A stretch of 64,000 bases of DNA, taken from Burkholderia pseudomultivorans. GTDB taxonomy: Bacteria; Pseudomonadota; Gammaproteobacteria; Burkholderiales; Burkholderiaceae. The notes below the pieces were generated by a model. The model had not been told where the DNA came from. It did not search any database and worked only from the letters and a program-made list of their open reading frames with translations. The DNA is taken from positions 1 through 64,000 of the forward strand of contig NZ_CABVPP010000012.1 of assembly GCF_902499075.1 (NCBI RefSeq). The letters run 5' to 3'. Of this stretch, positions 1 to 8,481 are shown in pieces; position 1 is the stretch's first letter, and each line of letters begins with the position of its first letter. The position numbers were made by a program, and so were the translations under genes.

Positions 1-1644
1 GAGGCGATTGATGGCTACGATCGGCTTCGGGCCATGGTTGCCTTCGAGTGGGCCACCCTCTTTGCGCTCCGTGTCGCTTTGCGCAACGGCTCGGTTTTCA
101 TCAACCACAGCTTCTCGTTCCGAAGCCAGTCACATATGCTGATCTCGACCGAGCAGTGGCTGGCAAAGCGTAACCATCACTACGGACACCTCGGCCTACC
201 GCAGGACCCGAACGAATTTCTCGAACCGATCCTTGAACAGCTCGAACAGCGCCTCGCACTACTTGATGATGCCGTGGTCAATGGTTCGATCCGTGTTGAT
301 ACTGCTGTCCACCTCGACCCGATGGCTGCGCAGGATCCAGACGCACAAGCCGATCAACTTCGCCGTCAGATCTTCGAAGCTCATCCGCCAGGCCAATTTC
401 CCGAGATCATCCTCGAGATCGATAGTGCGACACGCTTCAGTTGGACCTTGCTTGGACGCGAGCCGCGGTCGCGCACCGAGTTACTGATGGTGTATTCGGC
501 GATCCTGGCTCACGGCACATCGCTGACGGCTGCTGATATTTCTCGGATGGTCCCGGAAGTGTCAACTGAGGCGATTCGCCAAATGATGAAGCGTCTCGCG
601 GACGAACGAATGCTGCGTACAGCGGCCGACGCCATCCTTGAATTCATGCACGAACACCCGATCGCCGCCCACTGGGGGCGAGCCGATCTAGCATCGTCCG
701 ACATGATGTCGCTGGAGACAACCCGGACGATTTGGCGAGCGCGTGCGGATCCACGTCGCCGGACTGCATCCATCGGGATGTACACACATGTGCTGGATCG
801 TTGGGGCATTTTCTATGACCAGCCTATCATCCTGAACGAACGGCAGGCCGGCGCAGCAATTGAGGGCGTCGTCCGGCAAAGCGCGACGAAGGACATCGCA
901 CAGCTTGCAGTCGACACCCATGGCTATACCGACTTCGCAATGGGCATTTCCCGGGCGCTTGGCTTCGATCTGTGCCCTCGCCTGTCACACCTCCGCGATC
1001 GCCGCCTCCACGTGCCACGCGGCCAAGCGATACCGGCGCGACTTGCGGGAATCACAGATCGAGACGTCCGCCTTGGGCTCATCGTTGATGTGTGGGACGA
1101 GTTCGTGAGGGTCGCGGCGTCTATCCGCTCTGGCCAATGTACAGCTGTCGAGGCGATTGCCAGGTTCGGCTCGGCTGCCCGAGGGCAGGCTGTGTACGAT
1201 GGCGGCGTTCAAATCGGCCGCTTGTTCAGAAGCATCTTTTTGATCGACTACTTCACCAATGCTGCATTCCGGTCAGAATTGCAACACGCGCTGAATCGAG
1301 GGGAGGCAGTGCATACCGTGCATCGCGCAATCCATATCGGTCGCATTCCAGTGGAGCTTGCGCGGCGCCAAGAATCGCTTGCCGCGGTGTCATCAGCATT
1401 GACCCTGCTTTCGAACATCTTGATGGCATGGAACACCACCCATATGCAACGAGCCCTCGAAAATATCGAAGCTGGTCGACATCAACCGATCGAAGCAGAC
1501 CAGCTGCGGCGAATCGCTCCTACTCATATGGAAGGTATCAACTTGCGCGGCACCTTCAATTTCCCAGTGGCGCTCTATGCGAAGCGGATCTTGCCGAGTA
1601 CCGCGGCCGACAACGCCATCGCATCGTCCAGTCAGCGAGCCTAA
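1..1644 (+). CDS. tnpA: Tn3-family transposase, C-terminal part (cut by window edge)
   Basis: The reading frame is open from base 1, so this is the C-terminal ~547 residues of a protein that in Tn3-family elements is usually near 1,000 residues. It catalyses replicative transposition by recognising the terminal inverted repeats. Family hallmarks are visible in order: the DGYDRLR and NGSVFINHS stretch before the catalytic core, an SSDMMSL block with the first acidic residue, DTHGYTD with the second, and NRGEAVH with the catalytic Glu. These are followed by a WNT segment and a C-terminal GTFNF segment, both typical of the family end. The frame stops at 1644, about 160 bp before a matching terminal repeat, the usual arrangement. 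No resolvase or passenger gene lies on this side. The assignment is firm; the subgroup is not determined. Confidence 0.93.
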   Translation, partial: EAIDGYDRLRAMVAFEWATLFALRVALRNGSVFINHSFSFRSQSHMLISTEQWLAKRNHHYGHLGLPQDPNEFLEPILEQLEQRLALLDDAVVNGSIRVDTAVHLDPMAAQDPDAQADQLRRQIFEAHPPGQFPEIILEIDSATRFSWTLLGREPRSRTELLMVYSAILAHGTSLTAADISRMVPEVSTEAIRQMMKRLADERMLRTAADAILEFMHEHPIAAHWGRADLASSDMMSLETTRTIWRARADPRRRTASIGMYTHVLDRWGIFYDQPIILNERQAGAAIEGVVRQSATKDIAQLAVDTHGYTDFAMGISRALGFDLCPRLSHLRDRRLHVPRGQAIPARLAGITDRDVRLGLIVDVWDEFVRVAASIRSGQCTAVEAIARFGSAARGQAVYDGGVQIGRLFRSIFLIDYFTNAAFRSELQHALNRGEAVHTVHRAIHIGRIPVELARRQESLAAVSSALTLLSNILMAWNTTHMQRALENIEAGRHQPIEADQLRRIAPTHMEGINLRGTFNFPVALYAKRILPSTAADNAIASSSQRA

Positions 1645-1805
1645 CAAGGAGGCCTTTCGGGGCTGCTTGCAAGCTGGCGGTGATGGAATTTCGGGCCGAC
1701 ACAACCTGCCGACAAGGACCAGCGCCCCCTCAAGCAAGAGGTAGACAGTATCGCCTTGATTTATATGGATATTTATTTGGGGCCGCAAGGCTAAGCCTTG
1801 CTGGG

Positions 1806-1852
1806 CTTAAAGGCGGCTAACCGGAAAAATGCGTGGAAATCAAGGGTACCCC
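1806..1852 (+). repeat. Right terminal inverted repeat of the Tn3-family transposon
   Basis: Read inward from 1852 on the minus strand, the segment begins GGGGTACC and ends CTTTAAG at 1806. The GGGG start and TAAG end are the signature of Tn3-family termini, and this one fits the GGGGTACC-type subgroup. The classical length is 38 bp (1815-1852), but the TAAG end suggests about 47 bp. Homology to an efflux permease gene begins immediately outside it, at 1853. The 5-bp target duplication cannot be checked because the other transposon end lies outside the window. Confidence 0.8.
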
Positions 1853-2235
1853 TGTTCGGCAAGCCGTTCGGCTTCGTCGCGCTGCTCGGCGTAATCGCGA
1901 TGTTCGGGATCATCATGCGCAATTCGGTGATCCTGGTCGACCAGATCGACCAGGACATCGCGGCCGGCCAGCCCCGCTTCACCGCGATCGTCGGCGCGAC
2001 GGTGCGCCGCTTCCGGCCGATCATGCTGACCGCCGCGGCCGCCGTGCTCGCGCTGATTCCGCTGTTGCGCTCCGGCTTCTTCGGCCCGATGGCAACCGCG
2101 CTGATGGGCGGCATCACGATCGCGACGGTGCTGACCATCTTCTTCCTGCCGGCGCTCTATGCGACCTGCTTCAAGGTGCGCGCCGACGAACGCGAGTCGC
2201 GCGCAACGGACATCGCGTCCACGGAGACATGCTGA
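1853..2235 (+). pseudogene. RND efflux permease, C-terminal remnant truncated by the transposon
   Basis: This frame encodes the last ~127 residues of a resistance-nodulation-division inner-membrane drug/proton antiporter, a family usually over 1,000 residues long. Visible are GKPFGFVALLGVIAMFGI, the conserved NSVILVDQ segment, a PIMLTAAA helix and a final FFLPALY helix, corresponding to the last transmembrane helices. An apparent ATG upstream (1798) lies in transposon sequence, so the N-terminal 18 residues of that frame are not native. The transposon has removed or displaced most of the pump, so no functional permease can be made from this part. The stop overlaps the next start (ATGA), showing the original permease-channel operon. 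Confidence 0.92.
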
Positions 2236-3701
2236 TGAAACTCTCTCGTATCACTACGGCGCTGGCCGCGACTGCCGCGCTGGGCCTGAGCGGCTGCGCG
2301 CTGGCCCCGAGCAGCACGCCGCCCGCCATGCCGTCGCCCGCGCATTACGGCGCAGAGCCGCAGGTGCGGCAGACGGTGGCTGCGCAAGGTGTCGCGCAGC
2401 AATTCGACGTCGGCGCCGCGCCCGTTCCGCAATGGTGGCGCCTGTATCGCTCCAGCGCGCTCGACGCGCTGGTCGACGAAGGCCTGCGCGCGAATCCGAC
2501 ACTGGCCGCGACGGAGAAAACGCTCGCCGCCGCACAGCAGGAACTGCGCGCGCAGATCGGCGCGTCGACGCTGCCGTCGCTCGACGCGAACGCGCAGGTT
2601 GCGCGCACGCGCACCCCGGACATCTCCGGCGCCGGGGCGCAAAGCCTGCGTTACAACGTATTCGTCGGACAGCTGCAGGCGCACTACACGTTCGACCTGT
2701 TCGGCGCGACGCGCTATGCGAGTGCGGCCAGCGCCGCGCGCGTCGACGTGCGCGGTTGCGAGCTCGAAGCGGCGCGGCGTGCGCTGGCCGCCAACATCGT
2801 CGGCACCGCGATCGGCGCGGCGGCGCTCGATCGCCAGATCCTGCTGACCGAGCGTCTGGTGGCGGTCGCGCAAGCATCCGCGGCCGAGGACCAGCAGCGC
2901 TACGCGCTCGGCGCGATGTCCCACGCGCAGGCGCTGGCGTCGACGCAAGGCGCAGCGTCGCTCGCGGCGACGCTGCCGGCGCTGCGCCAGCAACGCGCGA
3001 GCACGGTCCACGCGCTGGCGATCCTGCTCGGCCGCACGCCGGACGCGCCGCCGCCGATCCCGGCTTTCACCGAGCTGTCGCTGCCGGAACACGTGCCGGT
3101 GGCCGTGCCTTCCGACCTGCTGAAAGCGCGCCCCGACATCCGCGCGGCCGAGGCCGCCGTGCGGGCCGCGGCGGCGGACGTCGGCGAGGCGACCGCGCAG
3201 ATGTTCCCGAGCCTGTCGCTCACCGCGTCGATGGGGCGCGGCGGCTTCAGTTGGCCCGCGCTGCTGTCGGGTGCGGGCGGGCTGTGGGCGGTCGGCGCCG
3301 GGCTGTCGCAGCCGCTGTTCCACGGTGGCGCGCTGCTGGCTCACCGGCGCGCGTCGCGCGACCTGTACGACGCGGCCGTGCTGCAGTACAAGGCGGCGGT
3401 GCTGTCCGCGTTCGGGGACGTCGCCGATTCGCTCGCGGCGCTGGACAACGACGCGCAAGCGCTGGAGGCGAACGAACTCGCGGCACGTGCCGCGGGCGCG
3501 GCTTTCGACGAAACGGCGCAACGCCGCGCGCTGGGCGCGGTGCCCATGTCCGCGCAACAGGCGAGCGAGCAACGCTATCTGAGCGCGGAACTGGACGCGG
3601 TGCGTGCCGCGAGCCGCCGGATGACGGATACGGCCGCGCTACTGCAGGCGATGGGCGAACTGCCGCCCGACGCCCACGCGACGATCGCGGCGCGGCAATA
3701 G
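2235..3701 (+). CDS. RND efflux outer-membrane channel lipoprotein (NodT/OprM family)
   Basis: The gene encodes 488 residues, the normal length for TolC-like outer-membrane factors of the NodT subfamily, which form the trimeric exit duct of tripartite efflux pumps. A lipoprotein signal peptide is clear (LGLSGC, lipidated Cys about residue 21). Two repeated OEP domains follow, with the typical WWRLYRSSALDALVDEGLRANPTLAA start and the LLKARPDIRAAEAAVRAA segment of the second repeat. The start at 2235 overlaps the permease stop; an in-frame ATG at 2229 is possible. Since the permease and presumably the adaptor are disrupted or separated by the Tn3 element, this channel has lost its operon promoter. 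It may be silent or driven from the transposon end. Confidence 0.93.
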   Translation: MKLSRITTALAATAALGLSGCALAPSSTPPAMPSPAHYGAEPQVRQTVAAQGVAQQFDVGAAPVPQWWRLYRSSALDALVDEGLRANPTLAATEKTLAAAQQELRAQIGASTLPSLDANAQVARTRTPDISGAGAQSLRYNVFVGQLQAHYTFDLFGATRYASAASAARVDVRGCELEAARRALAANIVGTAIGAAALDRQILLTERLVAVAQASAAEDQQRYALGAMSHAQALASTQGAASLAATLPALRQQRASTVHALAILLGRTPDAPPPIPAFTELSLPEHVPVAVPSDLLKARPDIRAAEAAVRAAAADVGEATAQMFPSLSLTASMGRGGFSWPALLSGAGGLWAVGAGLSQPLFHGGALLAHRRASRDLYDAAVLQYKAAVLSAFGDVADSLAALDNDAQALEANELAARAAGAAFDETAQRRALGAVPMSAQQASEQRYLSAELDAVRAASRRMTDTAALLQAMGELPPDAHATIAARQ

Positions 3702-3835
3702 CCGGCGCCTATCCCGACGCGCCCGGTCGCGCGCCTGTCGCGCCACGCCGGGCGAATTCATGGTTCCGAAGCCCGACGCGCGACGTGTCGCGTGTCGCGC
3801 GTCGCGCTTCCGTTACGCCGCCTGATGGATTCCCG

Positions 3836-5173
3836 ATGAAACCCGACAACGTGATCGCATGCCACGAATGCGATCTGCTGCTCCAGCGTCCGCCGCGCCT
3901 GCGGGCGCTGGTCCCACACTGCCCCCGATGCGGCGCGCGCGTGAGCGGCGCGGCGCCCGGCCCCAAGACGCTCGACCGGATGTGCGCGCTGGCGCTTGCC
4001 GCGCTGCTCATGTACTGCGTCGCGCAAATCTTCCCGATCGTCGCGCTCGACGCGGCCGGCGTCGTCTCGCACGCGACGCTGGCCGACGCCGTGCGCGCGC
4101 TGTGGTCGAACGGCCAGCCGGTCGTGGCGGTGCTCGTGTTCGGCACGACGATGCTGTTTCCGCTGCTGGAGCTGGCCGCGTGGCTGTACCTGCTCGCGCC
4201 GTTGCGCGCAGCGCGCGTGCCGCGGCGCTTCGCGCCGGTCCTGCATGCCGTTCAGCGATTGCGGCCGTGGAGCATGGTGGAAGTGCTGATGCTCGGCGTG
4301 CTCGTCACGATGGTGAAGATGACGAGCGTGGCGCACGTGATCGCCGGGCCCGCGCTGTTCGCGTTCGCCGGCCTCGCCGGAATGCTCGCGTTCCTGTCGT
4401 CGATCGAGCCGGCCGGCCTGTGGAATGCGCGCGACGAACTCGTCGCGCTGCGGCCGTCCGACGCCGACGATCCGGTGCCGTCCGCAGGCGGCATCACGGT
4501 ACCCGACGCACTTCCGGCTACCGGCGGCGGCAGCGGCTCGAGTGGCCTCACGGCCCACGCCGCGGGATTGATCGCATGTCATCACTGCGCGCGCGTGCAG
4601 CCCGCGCACGCGCACGGCCAGCGCTGCACGCGCTGCGGGTCGCCGCTGCACGCGCGGCGCCCGCGCAGCGTCGCGCGCACCGCCGCGCTTGCCGCCGCCG
4701 CCGCCCTGCTCTACATCCCGGCGAACCTGCTGCCCGTCATGCGCGCGACGTCGCTCGGCCGGGCCGAGGACGACACGATCCTCGGCGGTGTCGCGTACTT
4801 CTGGACGTCGGGCGACTGGGCGCTCGCCGTCGTCGTGTTCGTCGCCAGCGTGCTCGTGCCGATGCTCAAGCTCGCGATCCTCGCGTTGCAGGCGACGGCC
4901 GCGCATCGCGGCGCGCGATGGCGCCCGCGCGAACGCGCACGACTCCACAGGCTCGTCGAGTGCGTGGGCCGCTGGTCGATGCTCGACGTGTTCGTCGTCG
5001 CGCTGACGATTGCGCTCGTGCATTTCGGCACGTTCGCCGACATCACGCCCGGCCCCGGCGCGCTCGCGTTCGGCGCCGTGGTCGTGCTCACCATGTGCGC
5101 GTCGATGCAGTTCGATCCGCGGCTGATCTGGGACGGCGCGTGTGGCCCGACGGCCGCGCGTCGAACCTCGTGA
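3836..5173 (+). CDS. pqiA: PqiA-family inner-membrane protein
   Basis: The product is 445 residues with two tandem PqiA domains. Each domain begins with a pair of zinc-ribbon-like cysteine motifs (CHECD and CPRCG near residues 9 and 29; CHHC and CTRCG after residue 240), followed by four hydrophobic helices. PqiA is the membrane partner of the MCE protein PqiB in a trans-envelope lipid transport system described in Escherichia coli. The next gene encodes PqiB 40 bp downstream and PqiC follows, so this is the first gene of a complete operon. The ATG at 3836 was chosen because the cysteine motif begins nine residues later; the upstream open frame is high-GC read-through. Confidence 0.93.
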   Translation: MKPDNVIACHECDLLLQRPPRLRALVPHCPRCGARVSGAAPGPKTLDRMCALALAALLMYCVAQIFPIVALDAAGVVSHATLADAVRALWSNGQPVVAVLVFGTTMLFPLLELAAWLYLLAPLRAARVPRRFAPVLHAVQRLRPWSMVEVLMLGVLVTMVKMTSVAHVIAGPALFAFAGLAGMLAFLSSIEPAGLWNARDELVALRPSDADDPVPSAGGITVPDALPATGGGSGSSGLTAHAAGLIACHHCARVQPAHAHGQRCTRCGSPLHARRPRSVARTAALAAAAALLYIPANLLPVMRATSLGRAEDDTILGGVAYFWTSGDWALAVVVFVASVLVPMLKLAILALQATAAHRGARWRPRERARLHRLVECVGRWSMLDVFVVALTIALVHFGTFADITPGPGALAFGAVVVLTMCASMQFDPRLIWDGACGPTAARRTS

Positions 5174-5213
5174 ACGGGCGTCAGCCCGCCGATTTCTTTC
5201 GAATTCCAAAACG

Positions 5214-6809
5214 ATGCATCCGTTCGATTTACCTCAACCCGAGATCCGGCCGCGCAGCCGCTGGATTCCATCGCTCGTCTGGATCGTGCCGCTCGTATGC
5301 GCGCTGATCGGGCTGTCGCTCGTGATCCGGACCGTCGCCGCGACCGGCCCGACGATCACCGTCACGTTCGCCAACGCCGAAGGTCTCGAAGCCGGCAAGA
5401 CCAAAGTCCGCTTCAAGGACGTCGATATCGGCTCCGTCCAGAGCATCACGCTCACCCCCGACTTCAAGCGCGTGGTCGTCGCGATTCAACTGACCCGCGA
5501 TGCCGCGCGCTTCGCGAACCGCGGCACGCGCTTCTGGGTCGTCCGGCCGCGCATCGGCGCGACCGGAATTTCCGGGCTCGGCACGCTGCTCTCCGGCGCG
5601 TACATCGGCGCGGACCTCGGCCGCTCCCCGCAGAAGGAAACCGCGTTCACCGGCCTCGAAACGCCGCCCGCCGTCACCGCGGACCAGCAGGGCCGGCGCT
5701 ATCGGCTGCACGGCGACTCGCTCGGCTCGATCGACATCGGCTCGCCGGTGTTCTACCGGCATCTGCAGGTCGGTCAGGTGGTCGGCTTCTCGCTCGACGA
5801 AAAAGGTACAGGCGTCGACGTGCAGGTGTTCGTGAATGCCCCTTACGACAAATACGTCGACAACAACACGCGCTGGTGGCACGCAAGCGGCGTGGACCTG
5901 CGGCTCGACTCGAACGGCCTGAAACTGAACACGCAATCACTCGCGACGGTCGTCGTCGGCGGGCTCGCATTCCAGTCTCCGCCTGGCCAGCCGGACGCGC
6001 CGCAAGCCGCCGACAACGCATCGTTCCGGCTCGCGCCGGACGAAGCCGACGCGATGCGCGATCCGGACGGCACACCGCTGATGGTCGTGATGCGCTTCGA
6101 CCAGTCGCTGCGCGGGTTGTCCGTCGGCGCGCCGGTCGACCTGCGCGGCATCGCACTCGGCCAGGTCACCAACATCGGCATCGAGTACAACGAACGCACG
6201 CGCAACTTCAGCATGAAGGTCACGATGGCGCTGTATCCGTCGCGACTGAGCCGGCACAGCGACACGGCGCTCCCTGCACCGGACACGGCCGGCGGCCATG
6301 AACTGCTCGAGCACCTGGTGGTACAGGGGCTGCGCGGGCAGTTGCGCACCGGCAGCCTGCTGACCGGCCAGCTCTATGTCGCACTCGACATGTTCCCGAA
6401 AGCGCCGCGTGCGAGCGTCGACGTGCACCGCACGCCGGTGGAGCTGCCGACCGTGCCGAACACGCTCGACGAACTGCAGGTGCAGATCGCCGACATCGCG
6501 CGCAAGCTCGACCAGGTGCCGTTCGACCGTATCGGCAACAACCTGAACGGCGCGCTCGCGCATGCGAACGAATTGTTCGGCCATCTCGACCAGCAGGTCG
6601 TGCCGCAGGCGCACGACACGCTGGCGGCCGCACAACGCACGTTCGACGCGGCCGAGTCCACGCTGCGGCAGAATTCGCCGATGCAATCCGACGTGCACGA
6701 AGCGATGCAGTCGCTCACGCATACGCTGCAGTCGTTGAACGCGCTCGCGGATTATCTGGAGCGTCATCCGGAAGCGCTGCTGTTCGGCAAGAAGGGAGAC
6801 CGGCAATGA
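5214..6809 (+). CDS. pqiB: PqiB-family MCE protein (intermembrane lipid transport)
   Basis: The 531-residue protein has one N-terminal membrane anchor (about residues 18-37, IPSLVWIVPLVCALIGL) followed by three MCE (MlaD) domains. The TVTFANAEGLEAGKTKVRF segment starts the first domain, and similar G-L-x-x-G-x-x-V blocks recur near residues 170 and 290. A long helical C-terminal part follows. In E. coli PqiB hexamers stack into a periplasm-spanning tube that reaches the outer-membrane lipoprotein PqiC. The start at 5214 precedes MHPFDLPQPEI, the usual N-terminus. The stop overlaps the pqiC start by 4 bp, so translation is probably coupled. Confidence 0.93.
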   Translation: MHPFDLPQPEIRPRSRWIPSLVWIVPLVCALIGLSLVIRTVAATGPTITVTFANAEGLEAGKTKVRFKDVDIGSVQSITLTPDFKRVVVAIQLTRDAARFANRGTRFWVVRPRIGATGISGLGTLLSGAYIGADLGRSPQKETAFTGLETPPAVTADQQGRRYRLHGDSLGSIDIGSPVFYRHLQVGQVVGFSLDEKGTGVDVQVFVNAPYDKYVDNNTRWWHASGVDLRLDSNGLKLNTQSLATVVVGGLAFQSPPGQPDAPQAADNASFRLAPDEADAMRDPDGTPLMVVMRFDQSLRGLSVGAPVDLRGIALGQVTNIGIEYNERTRNFSMKVTMALYPSRLSRHSDTALPAPDTAGGHELLEHLVVQGLRGQLRTGSLLTGQLYVALDMFPKAPRASVDVHRTPVELPTVPNTLDELQVQIADIARKLDQVPFDRIGNNLNGALAHANELFGHLDQQVVPQAHDTLAAAQRTFDAAESTLRQNSPMQSDVHEAMQSLTHTLQSLNALADYLERHPEALLFGKKGDRQ

Positions 6810-7516
6810 ACGCGCGCCTGTTTCGCCGCCTTCGCATGACCGCGCGGATCGCGACGTGCGCCGCGCTTGCCGTGCTGAGCGCATGCGCGTCGCCGCCCGT
6901 GCACTTTCACACGCTGTCGGCGCCGGCCGGCGCCGGCGGCGACCGCGCCGCCCATCCCGCATGGCTGATCGACGTCCAGACCCTGCACGTCGCGGCGCCC
7001 GCCGACGGCAACCGGCTCGTCGTGCAGCGCGGCCCCGGCCTGGCCGACATCCTGGAGCAGGAACGCTGGGCCGCCCCGCTTGGCGACGAAATGCGCGACG
7101 GGCTGTCGACGCGCATCGCGTCCGGGCTGGGTGCGATCGACGTTCACCGCGTTGCCTATCCGGACGGCACGCCCGTCTACCGGGTCGCCGTGGACGTCCA
7201 GCGGATCGAATCGTGGCCGGCGTCGCACGTGCTGCTCGACGCAGCCTGGAGCGTCAGCGCCGCGGCGGCGGCCCCGCCCGCGCAACGGGCACTGACGTGC
7301 CGCAGCATCGTCCGAGTCGATGCGTCGGCGGGCTACGATGCGCTCGTCGATGCGCATCGCCGCGCGCTCGATGCGCTCGCGCACGCGATCGCGGCCGGCA
7401 TTCGCGCGGTGGCCACGCACGCAGCGGCGCCCGCCGACTGTCGCGCGGGCGGACCCGACCCGACAGTCGCGCGTCGTGCCGCGGGCCGCGGCACGCCAGA
7501 CACGTCCGACGATTGA
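6806..7516 (+). CDS. pqiC: PqiC-family outer-membrane lipoprotein
   Basis: The 236-residue product starts with a lipoprotein signal peptide (AVLSAC, Cys about residue 27) and continues with the ABC-type transport auxiliary fold (DUF330). That domain is marked by HFHTLSAP at its start, the VDVQTLHVAAPADGNRLVVQ strand and WAAPLGDEMRDGLSTRI. It anchors the PqiB tube at the outer membrane. The gene overlaps pqiB by ATGA. The last ~30 residues are rich in Ala, Arg and Asp and probably disordered. The gene ends 63 bp before the convergent TetR gene, and no clear terminator hairpin was identified in that gap. Confidence 0.9.
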   Translation: MNARLFRRLRMTARIATCAALAVLSACASPPVHFHTLSAPAGAGGDRAAHPAWLIDVQTLHVAAPADGNRLVVQRGPGLADILEQERWAAPLGDEMRDGLSTRIASGLGAIDVHRVAYPDGTPVYRVAVDVQRIESWPASHVLLDAAWSVSAAAAAPPAQRALTCRSIVRVDASAGYDALVDAHRRALDALAHAIAAGIRAVATHAAAPADCRAGGPDPTVARRAAGRGTPDTSDD

Positions 7517-7579
7517 GCCGGCGCCGCGGCAACGCGGCGAACCGGAACGGGCGGCCGGTATCGCGGCCGCCCGGCCGCA

Positions 7580-8344
7580 TCACTGCGGCGCGTCGGCCGG
7601 CTCGACGACGGGCAGCGGGCGGCTCGCGATCTTCTCGGCTTCCGCGCGCTTGAGCCCCAGCGTCTGCAGCAGCGTGGCCGCGGTGCGTTCGGGAAAGTGC
7701 TCACCGCTGAAGCCCAGCTGCGCGAGCACGTCGGCGGCCGGCGCGCCGGGCGCAACGAAATTGAGTTCCGCGGCGATCGCGGTCAGCACCGTGCCGCCGA
7801 CGGACAGGAAACCGATGAACGGATCGGCCACCACGAAGCGCTGCGCGGCGATGCCGCGCTCGATGTCGCGCAACAGCCGCTGGCCGAGGCCAAGCGTCAG
7901 CACGCGCGCCGAAAACCCCTCGCGGATCAGGAAATGGCCCCACATCGGCTCTCGCCGTGCGCGGATCAGCGTGTGCCGCACCGCAACCGCGACGACCTCG
8001 GCAGGATCGGACAAACCGTTCGCCAGGCGATCCAGCGAATCGGCGAATTCGCCGAATACCGTCTCCACGAGCGTCTCGTAGATCGCTTCCTTCGATTCGA
8101 AGTGGTTGTAGAACGACCCGAAGCCCACGTCGGCGGCCTCGGTGATCTCGTTGATGGCCACGCCTTCCATGCCTCTCTCGGCCATCAGCTTCAGCGCAGC
8201 GTCGAGCAGGCGCCCGCGGGTTTCACGCTTGCGCCGCGCGCCGCGCGGCTCGCGCTCTTCGGCGACGGGCGCGGCGACGTCGGCAGTAACGGAGGGTTCG
8301 GCGGCGGCACGTTTCGGCGTGCGCCGTTTCGGAGGGTTCGACAT
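7580..8344 (-). CDS. TetR-family repressor of the adjacent aromatic catabolism operon
   Basis: The product is 254 residues: a basic, disordered N-terminus of ~38 residues, then a canonical TetR helix-turn-helix (about residues 40-86). Its motifs include TRGRLLDAALKLMAERGMEGVAI, ITEAADVGFGSFYNHF and KEAIYETLVE. An all-helical ligand-binding domain follows. It is divergent from the hydroxylase gene, separated by 137 bp that contain a palindrome inside a good promoter, so it most likely represses the catabolic genes and responds to a pathway substrate or CoA ester. The effector is not known. The neighbouring pqiC is convergent, so there is no operon link with it. Confidence 0.88.
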   Translation of the reverse strand: MSNPPKRRTPKRAAAEPSVTADVAAPVAEEREPRGARRKRETRGRLLDAALKLMAERGMEGVAINEITEAADVGFGSFYNHFESKEAIYETLVETVFGEFADSLDRLANGLSDPAEVVAVAVRHTLIRARREPMWGHFLIREGFSARVLTLGLGQRLLRDIERGIAAQRFVVADPFIGFLSVGGTVLTAIAAELNFVAPGAPAADVLAQLGFSGEHFPERTAATLLQTLGLKRAEAEKIASRPLPVVEPADAPQ

Positions 8345-8393
8345 GACGGATCCGGTTCTGAGGTGCGTCGAAGTATAGATTCAAACGTCTACG

Positions 8394-8422
8394 TTGACAA
8401 AGTCATCATTTATGATTTTAAT
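8394..8422 (+). promoter_or_regulatory. Promoter of the catabolic operon with palindromic operator in the spacer
   Basis: TTGACA (8394-8399) is followed after 17 bp by TTTAAT (8417-8422), close to a housekeeping sigma factor promoter. Two inverted repeats lie in and beside the -35 and spacer: TGAC-AAA-GTCA (8395-8405) and ATCAT-TT-ATGAT (8405-8416). A regulator bound there would block RNA polymerase, which fits the divergent TetR gene. The region is conspicuously AT-rich against its surroundings. Binding itself is inferred. Confidence 0.65.
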
Positions 8423-8481
8423 GTCATCAAACCCATCCCATCGCGTGCCACGGCCGCGATCGACAGACGAATGGAGACAAG

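Noticed and set aside
2157-3572. Long antisense open frame opposite the efflux channel gene
   Set aside because: Its translation is Arg-rich with no family resemblance; it is the high-GC shadow of the well-supported + strand gene. The same holds for antisense frames at 3758-5209, 8410-10194 and 22742-24283.
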